From contig NZ_AUFC01000025.1 in assembly GCF_000426305.1 (NCBI RefSeq), positions 1 through 38,633 on the forward strand: a DNA stretch of 38,633 nt. Direction: 5' to 3'. The position numbers and the translations under genes are program-made. Each line of letters starts with the position of its first letter. Position 1 is the first letter of the stretch. This DNA is from Anaerovorax odorimutans DSM 5092 (GTDB taxonomy: Bacteria; Bacillota; Clostridia; Peptostreptococcales; Anaerovoracaceae). The notes beneath the pieces are model-generated. The model saw nothing but the letters and a program-made list of their open reading frames with translations, was not told the DNA's origin and searched no databases. This document shows, in pieces, positions 22,805-31,794 of this stretch.

Positions 22805-23863
22805 TTACGTGTTTCTATACCATATGCCGCAAGCACCTTCTGCAGAAACCATGCAAGGACCGTAAGGATTTGTAGGATCACAGGATTCTCCGAACATAGG
22901 ACATTCATTTGGATTTATTCTTCCAATAATAACTTCTGCGCAACGGCATTTTGGAGATAATTGTTTATCACTATCTAACCCAAAACTACCGCCATCATAT
23001 AATAAATATTCATCTTTTAAATAAAGTCCCGAATCATCAATAACGCCTAAACCCCGCCACATTGCAGGTCCCGGCTTAAAATATTTATTGATTATGGTTT
23101 GGGCTTTTTTATTTCCTTCTGTCCTTACTGCATTAGTATATAAATTATGAACTTCACATCTATTTTTATCAGTATTATTCTTCTGCTCTATCTGTTTTAC
23201 AATATCATATATTACTGCTAAAATATGTTCTGCTTCAAAACCTGCTACAACAAAAGGTTTATTATACTTCTCTGCAAGTTCTTCATAAATTTCACTTCCA
23301 ATAATAACACTAACATGACCTGGGCATATAAAACCATCAATACCCTCTTCATGGGTACAAATCCATTCCAATGCAGGCATAACCGTTTTTAATGCAGTAA
23401 TAATTTTTATATTTTTTATCCCTTGTTTTACTGCCTCTTCTATAGTTAGTGCATATGCAGGAACAGTAGTTTCAAAACCTACAGCAGCAATAACATACGT
23501 AATATCAGGGTTAAGCTTTGCTTTTTCCACTACTTCTAATGGAGAATACATTAATTCTGTTTTTGCCCCATCTCCCTTTACTTGAGATAAACTTCCATCT
23601 TCTCCTGGAACTTTCATCATATCCCCAAATGTAACAATAACATGATTAGGTTTTAAGGCATATTCTATACATTTATCAATATATGAAGTAGGAGTAACAC
23701 AAACAGGACATCCAGGACCCGATATTAATTTAATTTTAGGAGAAATAAGACTTCTTATACCACTTTTAAAAATACTTGATGTATGGGTACCGCAAACCTC
23801 CATTAGCTTTAACTGCGGACCATCGTATTCTTTTAAATATTTTATTATTACTTCTATATCCAT
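22805..23863 (-). CDS. hypD: Hydrogenase maturation protein HypD
   Basis: A 352-aa HypD, the Fe-S scaffold that with HypC assembles the Fe(CN)2CO group. The conserved Cys motifs are all present: VCGTHTSSIF (near 24), SGPGCPVCVTP (near 52), GFICPGHVSVI (near 178) and the C-terminal [4Fe-4S] region (CRCAEV, NECPMFGESCDP, GPCMVSAEGACG). The ATG at 23863 has no good ribosome site, and hypC ends 39 bp upstream, so translation may depend on coupling. It ends 2 bp from the convergent ABC permease gene. Confidence 0.97.
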   Translation of the reverse strand: MDIEVIIKYLKEYDGPQLKLMEVCGTHTSSIFKSGIRSLISPKIKLISGPGCPVCVTPTSYIDKCIEYALKPNHVIVTFGDMMKVPGEDGSLSQVKGDGAKTELMYSPLEVVEKAKLNPDITYVIAAVGFETTVPAYALTIEEAVKQGIKNIKIITALKTVMPALEWICTHEEGIDGFICPGHVSVIIGSEIYEELAEKYNKPFVVAGFEAEHILAVIYDIVKQIEQKNNTDKNRCEVHNLYTNAVRTEGNKKAQTIINKYFKPGPAMWRGLGVIDDSGLYLKDEYLLYDGGSFGLDSDKQLSPKCRCAEVIIGRINPNECPMFGESCDPTNPYGPCMVSAEGACGIWYRNT

Positions 23864-23902
23864 CTATTTTAATTGACAAAACAACTAATTTTACTTAGTA
23901 TT

Positions 23903-24118
23903 CTATACAATATCCTCCAATTCCTGAAATAAATCTATTAAGTCTTGTGCTTTTTCTTTTGCCATTACTTCTATTGCACATCCTGCATGAACAAGAACGT
24001 AATCTCCTATTTTAGCATCCACTATACCTGTATTAATATCTACTATATTTCCTTTGAAATCAGCTTTAGCATTATTTCCATCTATAGAAAGTATTTTTCC
24101 CGGCATTGCAACACACAT
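23903..24118 (-). CDS. hypC: Hydrogenase maturation chaperone HypC
   Basis: A 71-aa HypC/HybG. It begins MCVAMPG, and Cys2 is the residue that carries the iron group after Met removal. The VHAGCAIEVM motif resembles the family's HAGFAI. The start at 24118 follows GGAGG with 8-base spacing; the open frame to 24148 runs through that site and would destroy the N-terminal Cys. It works between HypD and the hydrogenase large subunit (here EchE). It is part of the hypB-F-C-D run. Confidence 0.96.
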   Translation of the reverse strand: MCVAMPGKILSIDGNNAKADFKGNIVDINTGIVDAKIGDYVLVHAGCAIEVMAKEKAQDLIDLFQELEDIV

Positions 24119-24214
24119 TTTATTATCCTCCTTTTTATTGATATACATTTGACAATATATTTTATCATATTGAAATATTTATTGCAAAAGTATAACTGAA
24201 TTTGGTTTTTATTG

Positions 24215-26599
24215 TTAATTTATATTAGATTTTGATATTAAATATTGCATACCTATATAATTCTGTCCCAAACAAATCCCTCCATCATTAGGACTGACAG
24301 AAATATTATAATACGCCTCAAAATCATCATTTCTCAATAATTCAAGGGATTTATCCATCAATATTTTATTTTGAAAAACACCGCCTGTTAAAGCAACTTT
24401 ATTTGTTTTATATTTAGCTCTATGTTTTTTACATTGATTCAAAATCATTTCTGCCACATCATAATGAAATTTTAAAGCTAAATCATTTTGTCTACTTTTT
24501 CCTGGGAATTTTAATGCTTTTACTGCTGCATTTTCAAGCATTATGGCACATTCGCCTTCATACCTGTTAACATCCTGTATATCAAGCAATGCTGCCACCG
24601 CATCAAAGATTCTTCCCACGCTTGAACTTTTAATATTATTTACTCCGTGTTTCAAAGCTGCACTGACTATTTCCCAATTGGAATTTTCTTTAATATTACT
24701 GAACTTAATAATTTCCGATATGTCTAAATGAATATCACCTTTTCTATTATTATACCCATTCTCATATGCATAAACATAGCTCATAGCTGATTTCCAACCT
24801 TCCTTCATGGAGGAATCACCACCAAGCATGTTTATATATTCTAAATGTGAAGCTCTGATAAATTCAGCGCCTTCACATATTAAAAATTCGCCGCCCCAAA
24901 CAGCTCCGTCTGTGCCGTATCCTGTTCCATCAAAAGCTACGCCTATAACAGCTCCCTTTAAATCATGTTCCGCCATTACAGAAGCCACATGTGCATGATG
25001 GTGCTGCACACGAATCAATTCTATTTTATCCTCTAAATTATTATTTATATAATTTTCAGCAAATTTGGTAGTATTATAATTAGGGTGCATATCACAAACC
25101 ACTAGCTGAGGTTTAACCCTAAACAGCTCTTTCATCCTGTAAATATTTTTCTCGTAAATAGTTATTGCTTCATTACTATCTAAATCACCGAAATATTGAC
25201 TCACATATGCAAAAGATCCTTTACTTAAACAAAAAGATGATTTTAACTGCCCTCCTACAGCTAATATCATTTGATCCTTTGTAAGAATATTGTTAATATA
25301 AAGAGGCATGGGTGCATAGCCTTTAGAGCGTCTTATCATCTGAGGTTGACCATCTATTACTCTGACTACCGAATCATCCAAAATTATTCTTATTTTTCTT
25401 TCATTATAAAAAACACCAGATAATAAAGGTTCTTTATCCAGTAATTTAAACATTTCTTCATCATCTTTAATCATAGGCATATCAGAAAGGTTTGCACTGG
25501 TTACAATTAAAGGTCCACTATGCTCCAAAAGCATATACTGTGCTGCCATACTTGGTAAAAAGCAGCCTATAAATCTGCTGCTTCTGTAAGTCTCATCACA
25601 AAAAAGTTCTTCAGCTATAGATTTAGCTTTATCATTTACATCATTTATAAATTCTTCTTCTGATTTTCTAAGAAGCAAAACAATAGGTCTGGCACTGCTG
25701 GTTAATAAGTTTTCCTCTTCTTTATTTACATGACAGTATTTTTTTATTTGCTCCATGTCCTTAAACATAACAGCAAAAGGTTTTTCTTCTCGACCCTTGA
25801 TCTTTCTTAATTTAATTATTGCCTCCCTATTAAATGGGCTGCAAATTAAATTATATCCGCCAACTCCTTTGAAAGCTATAACATTCCCAAATGAAATTAA
25901 TGTCCATGCTGTGGCAATTGGAAGCATTGCTTTTTTTATAATTTTTTCCGAGACATTTTCAAGCCCAATAAATCCAATTGAAGCTGCTTCTCTGTTATTT
26001 TCACTTAATTTATACTCAATCATAGGTCCACAGTCGTGGCAAGAAATGGTTTGAGCATGATATCTTCTATCTTCTCTGTTGGTATACTCTTTATTGCAAA
26101 ACTTGCACATGGGAAATTCAATCATTGAGGTATTTTCCCTATCATAGGGAATTTTATCAATAATAGTATATCTGGGACCACAAGCCATACAACTGATAAA
26201 AGGATGCATAAATCTTGGATTTGATTCATCAAATAATTCCTGCAAGCAATCAGTACATATAGCTAAATCTGCGGGAATCATTGCTATATCATCATTTCCG
26301 CTATCGCTTTCTAATATATTAAAACTATTGAACTCACGCAGAATTAATTGTTCTCTTTTTATATGAACAATTTCAGAAGGTTTTGGTTTTTCTTTTTTTA
26401 AGGTTTCAATAAATAAATCAATATTATCTTTAGTATCTGTCAATATAACATCTACTAGACCTCCTATATTTAAAACTTCACCTTTCATGCCCATTTTATC
26501 TGCCAGCTTAGCAACAAAGGGTCTAAAACCGACCCCTTGAACAATTCCCCATATTTTAATTTTTTCTGTAATTATCTCTTTATTCATCTTTTTACTCAT
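24215..26599 (-). CDS. hypF: Carbamoyltransferase HypF
   Basis: A 794-aa HypF that makes carbamoyl-adenylate from carbamoyl phosphate and transfers it to HypE. Domains in order: acylphosphatase-like (GIVQGVGFRPFVAKLADK), two zinc fingers (CTDCLQELFDE...CMACGP and CKFCNKEY...CHDCGP), YrdC-like (KGVGGYNLICSPFN...KIKGREEKPFAVMF) and Kae1-like carbamoyltransferase (VQHHHAHVASVMAEH, GVAFDGTGYGTDG, ALTGGVFQN). The start is uncertain. ATG 26599 overlaps the hypB end by 8 bp, and ATG 26587 (MNKEII) is the alternative; neither has a strong ribosome site, which implies coupling to hypB. The longer frame upstream is only the hypB His-tail in another frame. Confidence 0.96.
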   Translation of the reverse strand: MSKKMNKEIITEKIKIWGIVQGVGFRPFVAKLADKMGMKGEVLNIGGLVDVILTDTKDNIDLFIETLKKEKPKPSEIVHIKREQLILREFNSFNILESDSGNDDIAMIPADLAICTDCLQELFDESNPRFMHPFISCMACGPRYTIIDKIPYDRENTSMIEFPMCKFCNKEYTNREDRRYHAQTISCHDCGPMIEYKLSENNREAASIGFIGLENVSEKIIKKAMLPIATAWTLISFGNVIAFKGVGGYNLICSPFNREAIIKLRKIKGREEKPFAVMFKDMEQIKKYCHVNKEEENLLTSSARPIVLLLRKSEEEFINDVNDKAKSIAEELFCDETYRSSRFIGCFLPSMAAQYMLLEHSGPLIVTSANLSDMPMIKDDEEMFKLLDKEPLLSGVFYNERKIRIILDDSVVRVIDGQPQMIRRSKGYAPMPLYINNILTKDQMILAVGGQLKSSFCLSKGSFAYVSQYFGDLDSNEAITIYEKNIYRMKELFRVKPQLVVCDMHPNYNTTKFAENYINNNLEDKIELIRVQHHHAHVASVMAEHDLKGAVIGVAFDGTGYGTDGAVWGGEFLICEGAEFIRASHLEYINMLGGDSSMKEGWKSAMSYVYAYENGYNNRKGDIHLDISEIIKFSNIKENSNWEIVSAALKHGVNNIKSSSVGRIFDAVAALLDIQDVNRYEGECAIMLENAAVKALKFPGKSRQNDLALKFHYDVAEMILNQCKKHRAKYKTNKVALTGGVFQNKILMDKSLELLRNDDFEAYYNISVSPNDGGICLGQNYIGMQYLISKSNIN

Positions 26600-27347
26600 G
26601 GGTATGTGTATGATTATGATCATGGTGAGCATGTGAATGTTCATAGCCGTCGTGACTATGATCATGCTCATGATGATGATGGGTTGCTTTTATATTTTCT
26701 GCTTTTTCTTTAATCCATGCAGCAACTTCTTTAAATCCTTCACCTGTTTTTCCAGAAACCTTAAAAACAGGAACATCTTTATTCAAAGCACGTACACCTT
26801 TCATAAAGAAATCCTCATCAAAATCCAAGTAAGGTATTAAATCTACCTTATTTATTATTATTATATCAGCATTTTCAAAAGCCAATGGATATTTATATGG
26901 TTTGTCACTTCCTTCTGTTACAGTAGAAATAAGCATTTTTACATGTTCACCAATGCTAAATTCAGCTGGACAAACAAGATTACCTATATTCTCAATAAAA
27001 AGAACACCTTTTTCATCAAACATAATATTTTGTACAGAATTATGAATCAAAGGAGCATCTAAGTGACATGCTCCAAAAGTATTGATTTGGAAGGTAGTAA
27101 TACCTAAATTTCTTAAATCTTTTGTATCAATATCTGATTCAATATCACCTTCTATAACATATGGTTTCAAACCTTCTAAATTTTTTATGATATTCTTCAA
27201 AGTAGTAGTCTTTCCTACACCTGGTGCTCCCATTACATTCATTACAAAAATTCCATTTTCAGTCATGTCCTCATTTACATGACTTGCAATATGATCATTT
27301 TCATCATGAATGTTTTCCATTACGTTTATTTTTTTCACATCATGCAT
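26592..27347 (-). CDS. hypB: Nickel-insertion GTPase HypB with C-terminal His-rich tail
   Basis: A 251-aa HypB that hydrolyses GTP to load Ni2+ into hydrogenase with HypA. It has the P-loop MGAPGVGKTT (near 38-47), VIEGDIESDID, the metal-site region NTFGACHLDAPL, LVCPAEFSIGEH and the G4 motif IINKVDLIPY. The last ~30 residues hold about 15 His alternating with Asp, Glu, Asn and Thr (HHHHEHDHSHDG, then HSHAHHDHNHTHTHE), a nickel store. In well-studied HypB proteins such a region, when present, is N-terminal, so this placement is unusual. The start at 27347 follows AAGGAGA. It leads the hypBFCD run. Confidence 0.97.
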   Translation of the reverse strand: MHDVKKINVMENIHDENDHIASHVNEDMTENGIFVMNVMGAPGVGKTTTLKNIIKNLEGLKPYVIEGDIESDIDTKDLRNLGITTFQINTFGACHLDAPLIHNSVQNIMFDEKGVLFIENIGNLVCPAEFSIGEHVKMLISTVTEGSDKPYKYPLAFENADIIIINKVDLIPYLDFDEDFFMKGVRALNKDVPVFKVSGKTGEGFKEVAAWIKEKAENIKATHHHHEHDHSHDGYEHSHAHHDHNHTHTHE

Positions 27348-27698
27348 AATATAATTTCTCCTTATCTTTATCTATTATTATGAATTCAAAGATTTCTCTA
27401 CTTACATATTAGCAGCTTTATTATTTCATATTTTCCCAATTATTAATGTAATTTTATAATTAGTACGTATTTAAAGTAACTGTTAATACATTTTAAAAAA
27501 TCATACAATTCTTTAAATATATATACAATATTATATATGATTATTTATTTTTTTACAATAAACCTATAAAAAAAGTGTCCTTAATGAAATCAAATTTCAA
27601 CCTCTTTTTCCATTTATTTAACATCATTATTCTAATTTTTTTGCAGACAATAATTTTAAAACATTAATTAAAATTGTAGCTTAAAAAAGGGGAAATGT
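27348..27698. other. Divergent intergenic region between hypB and CmpB-like gene
   Basis: AT-rich, with no reading frame above a few dozen codons. It must hold the promoters for the hypBFCD operon and the divergent membrane protein, but I cannot point to a convincing -35/-10 pair. No strong dyad was seen. Confidence 0.4.
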
Positions 27699-28097
27699 AT
27701 GTTAACGTTAGAAGAAAAAGGAATTATATTTTTTATAGGTGCCATAGGTTATGGAATTGGCGAAGTATGCTTTAGAGGTTACACCCATTGGTCTATGCTT
27801 GTTACAGGAGGATTCTGTTTTTTAGTTTTGTATATAGCTAATATACGATTAGAGCATACTAAGCTTTGGAAAAAATGTATTTTAGGTGCTATTCTAATTA
27901 CATGTGCGGAATTCATTGTTGGGTGTATTGTCAATTTATGGTTGGATTGGCACGTTTGGAATTACTCTCGATACAAAGTACAATTTTTAGGACAAATATG
28001 TTTACCTTTTTCTATTTTATGGTTTATAATTTGTTTTCCTGTTTATAAATTATCAAGTATTTTACACAATTTTTCACGAAAATATCCTATTAAATAA
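27699..28097 (+). CDS. CmpB-like putative ABC transporter permease family membrane protein
   Basis: A 132-aa protein with four hydrophobic segments. It matches the clostridial 'putative ABC transporter permease' (CmpB-type) family by its GYTHWSMLVTGGFCFLVLY segment, the WHVWNYSRYKVQFLGQICLP loop and the FSILWFIICFPVYK last helix. Despite the family name, a transport role has not been shown as far as I know. The start follows AGGGGA. It stands alone between two hydrogenase operons and is read against them; there is no functional link that I can see. Confidence 0.8.
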   Translation: MLTLEEKGIIFFIGAIGYGIGEVCFRGYTHWSMLVTGGFCFLVLYIANIRLEHTKLWKKCILGAILITCAEFIVGCIVNLWLDWHVWNYSRYKVQFLGQICLPFSILWFIICFPVYKLSSILHNFSRKYPIK

Positions 28098-28138
28098 AAT
28101 TTAAATATAATATTAATCCTATAGACTTATACAAATAA

Positions 28139-28195
28139 AAATACAACACATGTTTTATGACTTTTAAATCTTAAACATAATGTTGTATTTTTATA
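28139..28195. terminator. Bidirectional terminator between CmpB-like gene and hypA
   Basis: Outer arms AAATACAACA (28139-28148) and TGTTGTATTT (28181-28190), followed by TT on the plus strand and an A/T-rich run on the other side. An inner pair (CATGTTTTATG with CATAA-type partners) may extend it. It lies between two convergent genes. Confidence 0.7.
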
Positions 28196-28222
28196 TTAAT
28201 TATTAAATAGTAATCTTAGTTT

Positions 28223-28567
28223 TTATTCTTCCACTTCAATTGATTCGATATAAAATTCTTTGCCGATATCTGTAGGTTCACCCTGTCCACCACATTTGGG
28301 ACAATCAAAAGAGAGAAGCTCTCTTTCAAATAATTCACCACACGATGTACATTTTATCTTTGGCTTTACATGCTGAATTTTAACAACAGCACCTTCACAT
28401 TTAGTCCCTTCAGATATTATATCAAAATACATTTGAATAGAATCTCCAACAAAACCGGAATAATCTCCTACTACTAGCTTTATTGATTTTACACGAGAAG
28501 CACCTGCATCTTCTGCATGCTTCACAGCGATTTTTATAATTTGCTCAGTTATAGGATACTCATGCAT
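28223..28567 (-). CDS. hypA: Hydrogenase nickel-insertion protein HypA
   Basis: A 114-aa HypA/HybF. It starts MHEY with His2, the nickel ligand, and has two zinc-binding Cys pairs (IKCTSCGEL and FDCPKCGG). It partners HypB. Its start overlaps the end of echF by 8 bp, so it is the last gene of the ech operon and is made together with the enzyme it serves, while hypB-F-C-D and hypE are in other units. Confidence 0.97.
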   Translation of the reverse strand: MHEYPITEQIIKIAVKHAEDAGASRVKSIKLVVGDYSGFVGDSIQMYFDIISEGTKCEGAVVKIQHVKPKIKCTSCGELFERELLSFDCPKCGGQGEPTDIGKEFYIESIEVEE

Positions 28568-28961
28568 TTTTCTTTTCTACACTATCTTTATTGGTATCAT
28601 CAGAAGCTGGCTTAGGCTCTTCTGGCGGTGCCACATGAAGATCTACTACTTTTTCAACTTCCGGTGTAGTATAGGTATTTTCATTTGATAAACAATGTTT
28701 AGGACAAAGATCAACGCAATGAGTACATTGTATACACTGCATTCTTTCTATAGTCCATGATTTCTTGTTTCTATCAACAGTTATTGCATTTGTAGGACAT
28801 TTTCTTGCACAGATACCACAAAATATGCAATCATTAATATTTATATCAATATGTCCTCTTGTTCTTTCTTCCCATTTTCTTGGTACAACCGGATACATAA
28901 GAGTCGCCGGCTTCTTAAATAAACTTCTTAGTACTACCTTACCAATTTTAAAAGCTGCCAT
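28560..28961 (-). CDS. echF: Ech hydrogenase subunit F (two [4Fe-4S] ferredoxin subunit)
   Basis: A 133-aa NuoI/HycF-like subunit with two cluster motifs, CIFCGICARKCP and CIQCTHCVDLCP (about 42-53 and 74-85), that pass electrons from ferredoxin to the EchC cluster. The last 40 residues are an acidic, Pro/Lys-rich tail. The start at 28961 follows AGGTGAG. It lies 10 bp after echE and overlaps hypA. Confidence 0.94.
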   Translation of the reverse strand: MAAFKIGKVVLRSLFKKPATLMYPVVPRKWEERTRGHIDININDCIFCGICARKCPTNAITVDRNKKSWTIERMQCIQCTHCVDLCPKHCLSNENTYTTPEVEKVVDLHVAPPEEPKPASDDTNKDSVEKKNA

Positions 28962-28971
28962 AAACTCTCAC

Positions 28972-30054
28972 CTACCTTTCTGTACAACTAATACATGGGT
29001 CAATTGTTAATATCAGCATAGGAACATCTGCTAAATCACAACCCTGAAGTGTTTTTACCATAGCAGGAATATTCTGGTTGGTTGGTGTTCTAACTCTCAT
29101 TCTTTCTAAGAACTTACTGTCAGCACCTTTTGCATAATAGAAAGCTTCACCTCTAGGCTGCTCTAATCTTACAACACATTCATTAGCCGGTACATTACCC
29201 TTTACAGGAACGCTTATATCTCCATCAGGAATCATTTCTATTGCTTTTATAATTAAATCAATAGATTGGAAAACTTCACGAATTCTAACCTTACATCTAG
29301 CGTAACTGTCACCAGCTGTTTCAATACAAGGCTCAAATCCAAGTTTATCATAAACTCCGTGACCTAATAGTCTCATATCTTGTTTTAGACCGGATGCTCT
29401 AGCCATAGGACCTACAGCAGCAAGTTCAGCAGCGTCTTCTTTAGACAGATAACCAACACCGCAAAGTCTGTTCTTAACTGAATAATCTTCAAGAAATACA
29501 TCAGCTAATTCTTTTAATTCCTTTTTCATACCGTCAACTACAGAAGATATCTCCTTTAATGTAGCTTCATCAATATCTTTTCTTACGCCTCCGACTTTAC
29601 ATACTGAGAATATAACTCTTCCTCCAGTTGTCTTTTCAAAGATATCAAGTACTTTTTCTCTTATTCTCCAGCAATGCATGAACAAACTTTCAAATCCAAA
29701 TCCATCAGCCAAAAGACCTAACCATAATAAATGAGAATGCATTCTGGAAAGTTCATGCCAAATTGTTCTTAAATAATTTGCTCTTTCAGGAATTTCAACA
29801 CCCATTACACCTTCAACGCTGAGACAATATCCCCAACCGTGTCCAAAGCTGCAAATACCGCAAATTCTTTCAATTACATATACCATTTCGGTATATTCCT
29901 TTTTTTCCACTAATTTTTCTAGCCCTCTATGAATGAATCCAATAGATGGAATTGCTTCGACTACAGTTTCATCCTCGATTACTAAATCTAGATGCACTGG
30001 CTCTGGAAGAACCGGATGCTGTGGTCCGAAAGGAATAATAGTTCTTTTACCCAT
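28972..30054 (-). CDS. echE: Ech hydrogenase large [NiFe] subunit
   Basis: A 360-aa group 4 [NiFe] hydrogenase large subunit. The four Cys ligands of the NiFe site are present: RICGICSFGH (63-72) and DPCISCTER at the extreme C-terminus. The protein ends right after the last motif, so it has no C-terminal extension to be cleaved, as in Ech of Methanosarcina barkeri, and no maturation endopeptidase gene is needed or found here. The start at 30054 (MGKRTII) follows GGAAGG; the longer frame to 30126 is the echD end in another frame. It forms the catalytic core with EchC and EchD. Confidence 0.96.
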   Translation of the reverse strand: MGKRTIIPFGPQHPVLPEPVHLDLVIEDETVVEAIPSIGFIHRGLEKLVEKKEYTEMVYVIERICGICSFGHGWGYCLSVEGVMGVEIPERANYLRTIWHELSRMHSHLLWLGLLADGFGFESLFMHCWRIREKVLDIFEKTTGGRVIFSVCKVGGVRKDIDEATLKEISSVVDGMKKELKELADVFLEDYSVKNRLCGVGYLSKEDAAELAAVGPMARASGLKQDMRLLGHGVYDKLGFEPCIETAGDSYARCKVRIREVFQSIDLIIKAIEMIPDGDISVPVKGNVPANECVVRLEQPRGEAFYYAKGADSKFLERMRVRTPTNQNIPAMVKTLQGCDLADVPMLILTIDPCISCTER

Positions 30055-30070
30055 AATATGCCTTCCTTTC

Positions 30071-30424
30071 TTAATTCTTTGGGTTCCACGGTGTAGGTTG
30101 TGAAACCTTGAAGAAGTGGCCACCATAGTTTAGTGACATATGCTTAAATTTAACGCCAAATAAATCCTGCATTTCATTTTCATAAATAAATGCTGACCAA
30201 GTAATACCTGTAATGCTCATAATTTCTTCTTCTTCAGGAATTGTTAGCTTTAAATTTAACAACTCATGCTCTTTATCAAATGAATAAATAATCTCAAATC
30301 CTTCTGATACTTTCGTACAGCAAGCTTGAACAAGTCTATATCCATCTTCATTTAAGTCACTAACTTTCGAGTATAATTCAGAAGCTGTAACAGGAATAAT
30401 TACTGTTTCTCTTAAATCCTCCAT
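30071..30424 (-). CDS. echD: Ech hydrogenase subunit D (NuoC-like)
   Basis: A 117-aa protein equivalent to NuoC or the N-terminal part of HycE. It shows the family pattern ITGITWSAFIYENEMQDLFGVKF (about 71-93) and NYGGHFF near the end. It is a peripheral subunit that binds the large subunit. The ribosome site GGAGG lies in the last codons of echC, and the start is one base past the echC stop, so translation is coupled. It ends 16 bp before echE. Confidence 0.92.
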   Translation of the reverse strand: MEDLRETVIIPVTASELYSKVSDLNEDGYRLVQACCTKVSEGFEIIYSFDKEHELLNLKLTIPEEEEIMSITGITWSAFIYENEMQDLFGVKFKHMSLNYGGHFFKVSQPTPWNPKN

Positions 30425-30425
30425 T

Positions 30426-30899
30426 TTACGCTTCCTCCTTTTCTTTTCCTTTGGCAGTGTCTATCGGTAAACCCTTTTCCATAGCTTCTTTTTTCTTTGC
30501 TAATACTCCAAGACCTTTTACAACTCCATCAATGATGGCTTCTGGTCTTGCAGCACATCCAGGAACATATACATCTACCGGAATAACTGTATCAGTACCG
30601 CCCATAATATTATAACATTCTTTAAAAATTCCACCTGATGTAGCGCAAATTCCTACTGCAATTACCACCTTAGGTTCTGGCATTTGTTCGTAAATCTGCT
30701 TTACAACAGCTTTATTTTGTTCATTAATTGCACCTGTTATTAGAAATATATCTGCATGTTTAGGATTACCTGTGTTTATGATGCCGAATCTTTCAACATC
30801 ATACATTGGTGTAAGACATGCCAATACTTCGATATCACATCCGTTACAACTTGAACCGTCATAGTGGATGAGCCATGGTGATTTTGTTACATATGACAT
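30426..30899 (-). CDS. echC: Ech hydrogenase small subunit (NuoB-like)
   Basis: A 157-aa small subunit that holds the proximal [4Fe-4S] cluster. The four ligands are visible: Cys18 and Cys21 in SSCNGCDIE, Cys85 in VGICATSGG and Cys115 in VPGCAARPE. It has the C-x2-C pattern of hydrogenases and not the CC pair of complex I. The C-terminal 25 residues are charged. The start follows AAGGAGG. It sits between the membrane subunits and EchE. Confidence 0.96.
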   Translation of the reverse strand: MSYVTKSPWLIHYDGSSCNGCDIEVLACLTPMYDVERFGIINTGNPKHADIFLITGAINEQNKAVVKQIYEQMPEPKVVIAVGICATSGGIFKECYNIMGGTDTVIPVDVYVPGCAARPEAIIDGVVKGLGVLAKKKEAMEKGLPIDTAKGKEKEEA

Positions 30900-30912
30900 T
30901 TAATACACCTCC

Positions 30913-31794
30913 TTATAATACGAATTTTGAGAAATATATAACTAACATATTTATAAATCCAAGAGTAATAGCAACAATCCATGATGAATTAATTGCAATC
31001 TGCCATTTCATTCTTGCATAGCTGTTATCAATTAGTATTTCAATAAAGTATGTTACTAAGCAAACAACAACTGCTGCTACTGCTCCCCAAACTGTTCCAT
31101 TTGCAATGAAAAGGAAAACAATTCCTAGTAAGAATATATTTTCATACCAGTGAGCAATTTCAATTAGAGCCATAGTCTTTCCTGCAAATTCAGTAGTAAG
31201 ACCCTTAACAAGCTCTTGATGTCCATGATGTGACATACTTAAGTCAAATGGAGATTTTCTGAATTTAATAGTTAGTATAAACACAAATCCAAGAAAAATT
31301 CCTGGAAGGAACTTAATAGCCATTCCATTTTCTGGATTAATAATATCTGAAATATTAAAACTACCTGTTACTAAATATAATCCTGCTGCAGTGATTAAAA
31401 CCATTGGTTCATATGCCATCATCTGTAATAATTCTCTTTCTGCACCTATTTGTGCGTATGGAGAATTGGATGAAAAAGCGGCAACAATTAGGAATACACT
31501 TGCAAGAGTTAATGTGAATATAACAAGCAATAGATCCAATCCTGCAAAGAAAAATCCACCTGTTACAATAATGAAGAATAAGAAACAACCTACATAAAAA
31601 TCTTGTGCCTTATTTACTGTAATAGCTTCTTTTTCCATAAGCTTGAACATATCATAAAAGGGCTGAAGTATGGATGGACCAACTCTTCCCTGCATTCTTG
31701 CAGAAATTTTTCTATCAATACCTGCTAAAAGTCCACCAACGATAGGTGCTAAAATTATATATGCGATAACACTTATAATAATTGTCATATTCAT
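30913..31794 (-). CDS. echB: Ech hydrogenase membrane subunit B (NuoH-like)
   Basis: A 293-aa NuoH/HycD-like protein with about eight membrane segments. Conserved stretches are GGLLAGIDRKISARMQGRVGPSILQPFYDMFKL near the N-terminus and IGAERELLQMMAYEP in the middle, with FRKSPFDLSMSHHGHQELVKGLTTE later. These form the link between the hydrogenase arm and the ion pump. The start at 31794 immediately follows the echA stop, and a second ATG lies six bases on. Confidence 0.95.
   Translation of the reverse strand: MNMTIIISVIAYIILAPIVGGLLAGIDRKISARMQGRVGPSILQPFYDMFKLMEKEAITVNKAQDFYVGCFLFFIIVTGGFFFAGLDLLLVIFTLTLASVFLIVAAFSSNSPYAQIGAERELLQMMAYEPMVLITAAGLYLVTGSFNISDIINPENGMAIKFLPGIFLGFVFILTIKFRKSPFDLSMSHHGHQELVKGLTTEFAGKTMALIEIAHWYENIFLLGIVFLFIANGTVWGAVAAVVVCLVTYFIEILIDNSYARMKWQIAINSSWIVAITLGFINMLVIYFSKFVL

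Noticed and set aside
26600-26671. Longer hypF start (24 extra codons upstream)
   Set aside because: This stretch is the His-tail coding region of hypB in another frame. The HypF acylphosphatase domain begins only after MNKEIITEK.
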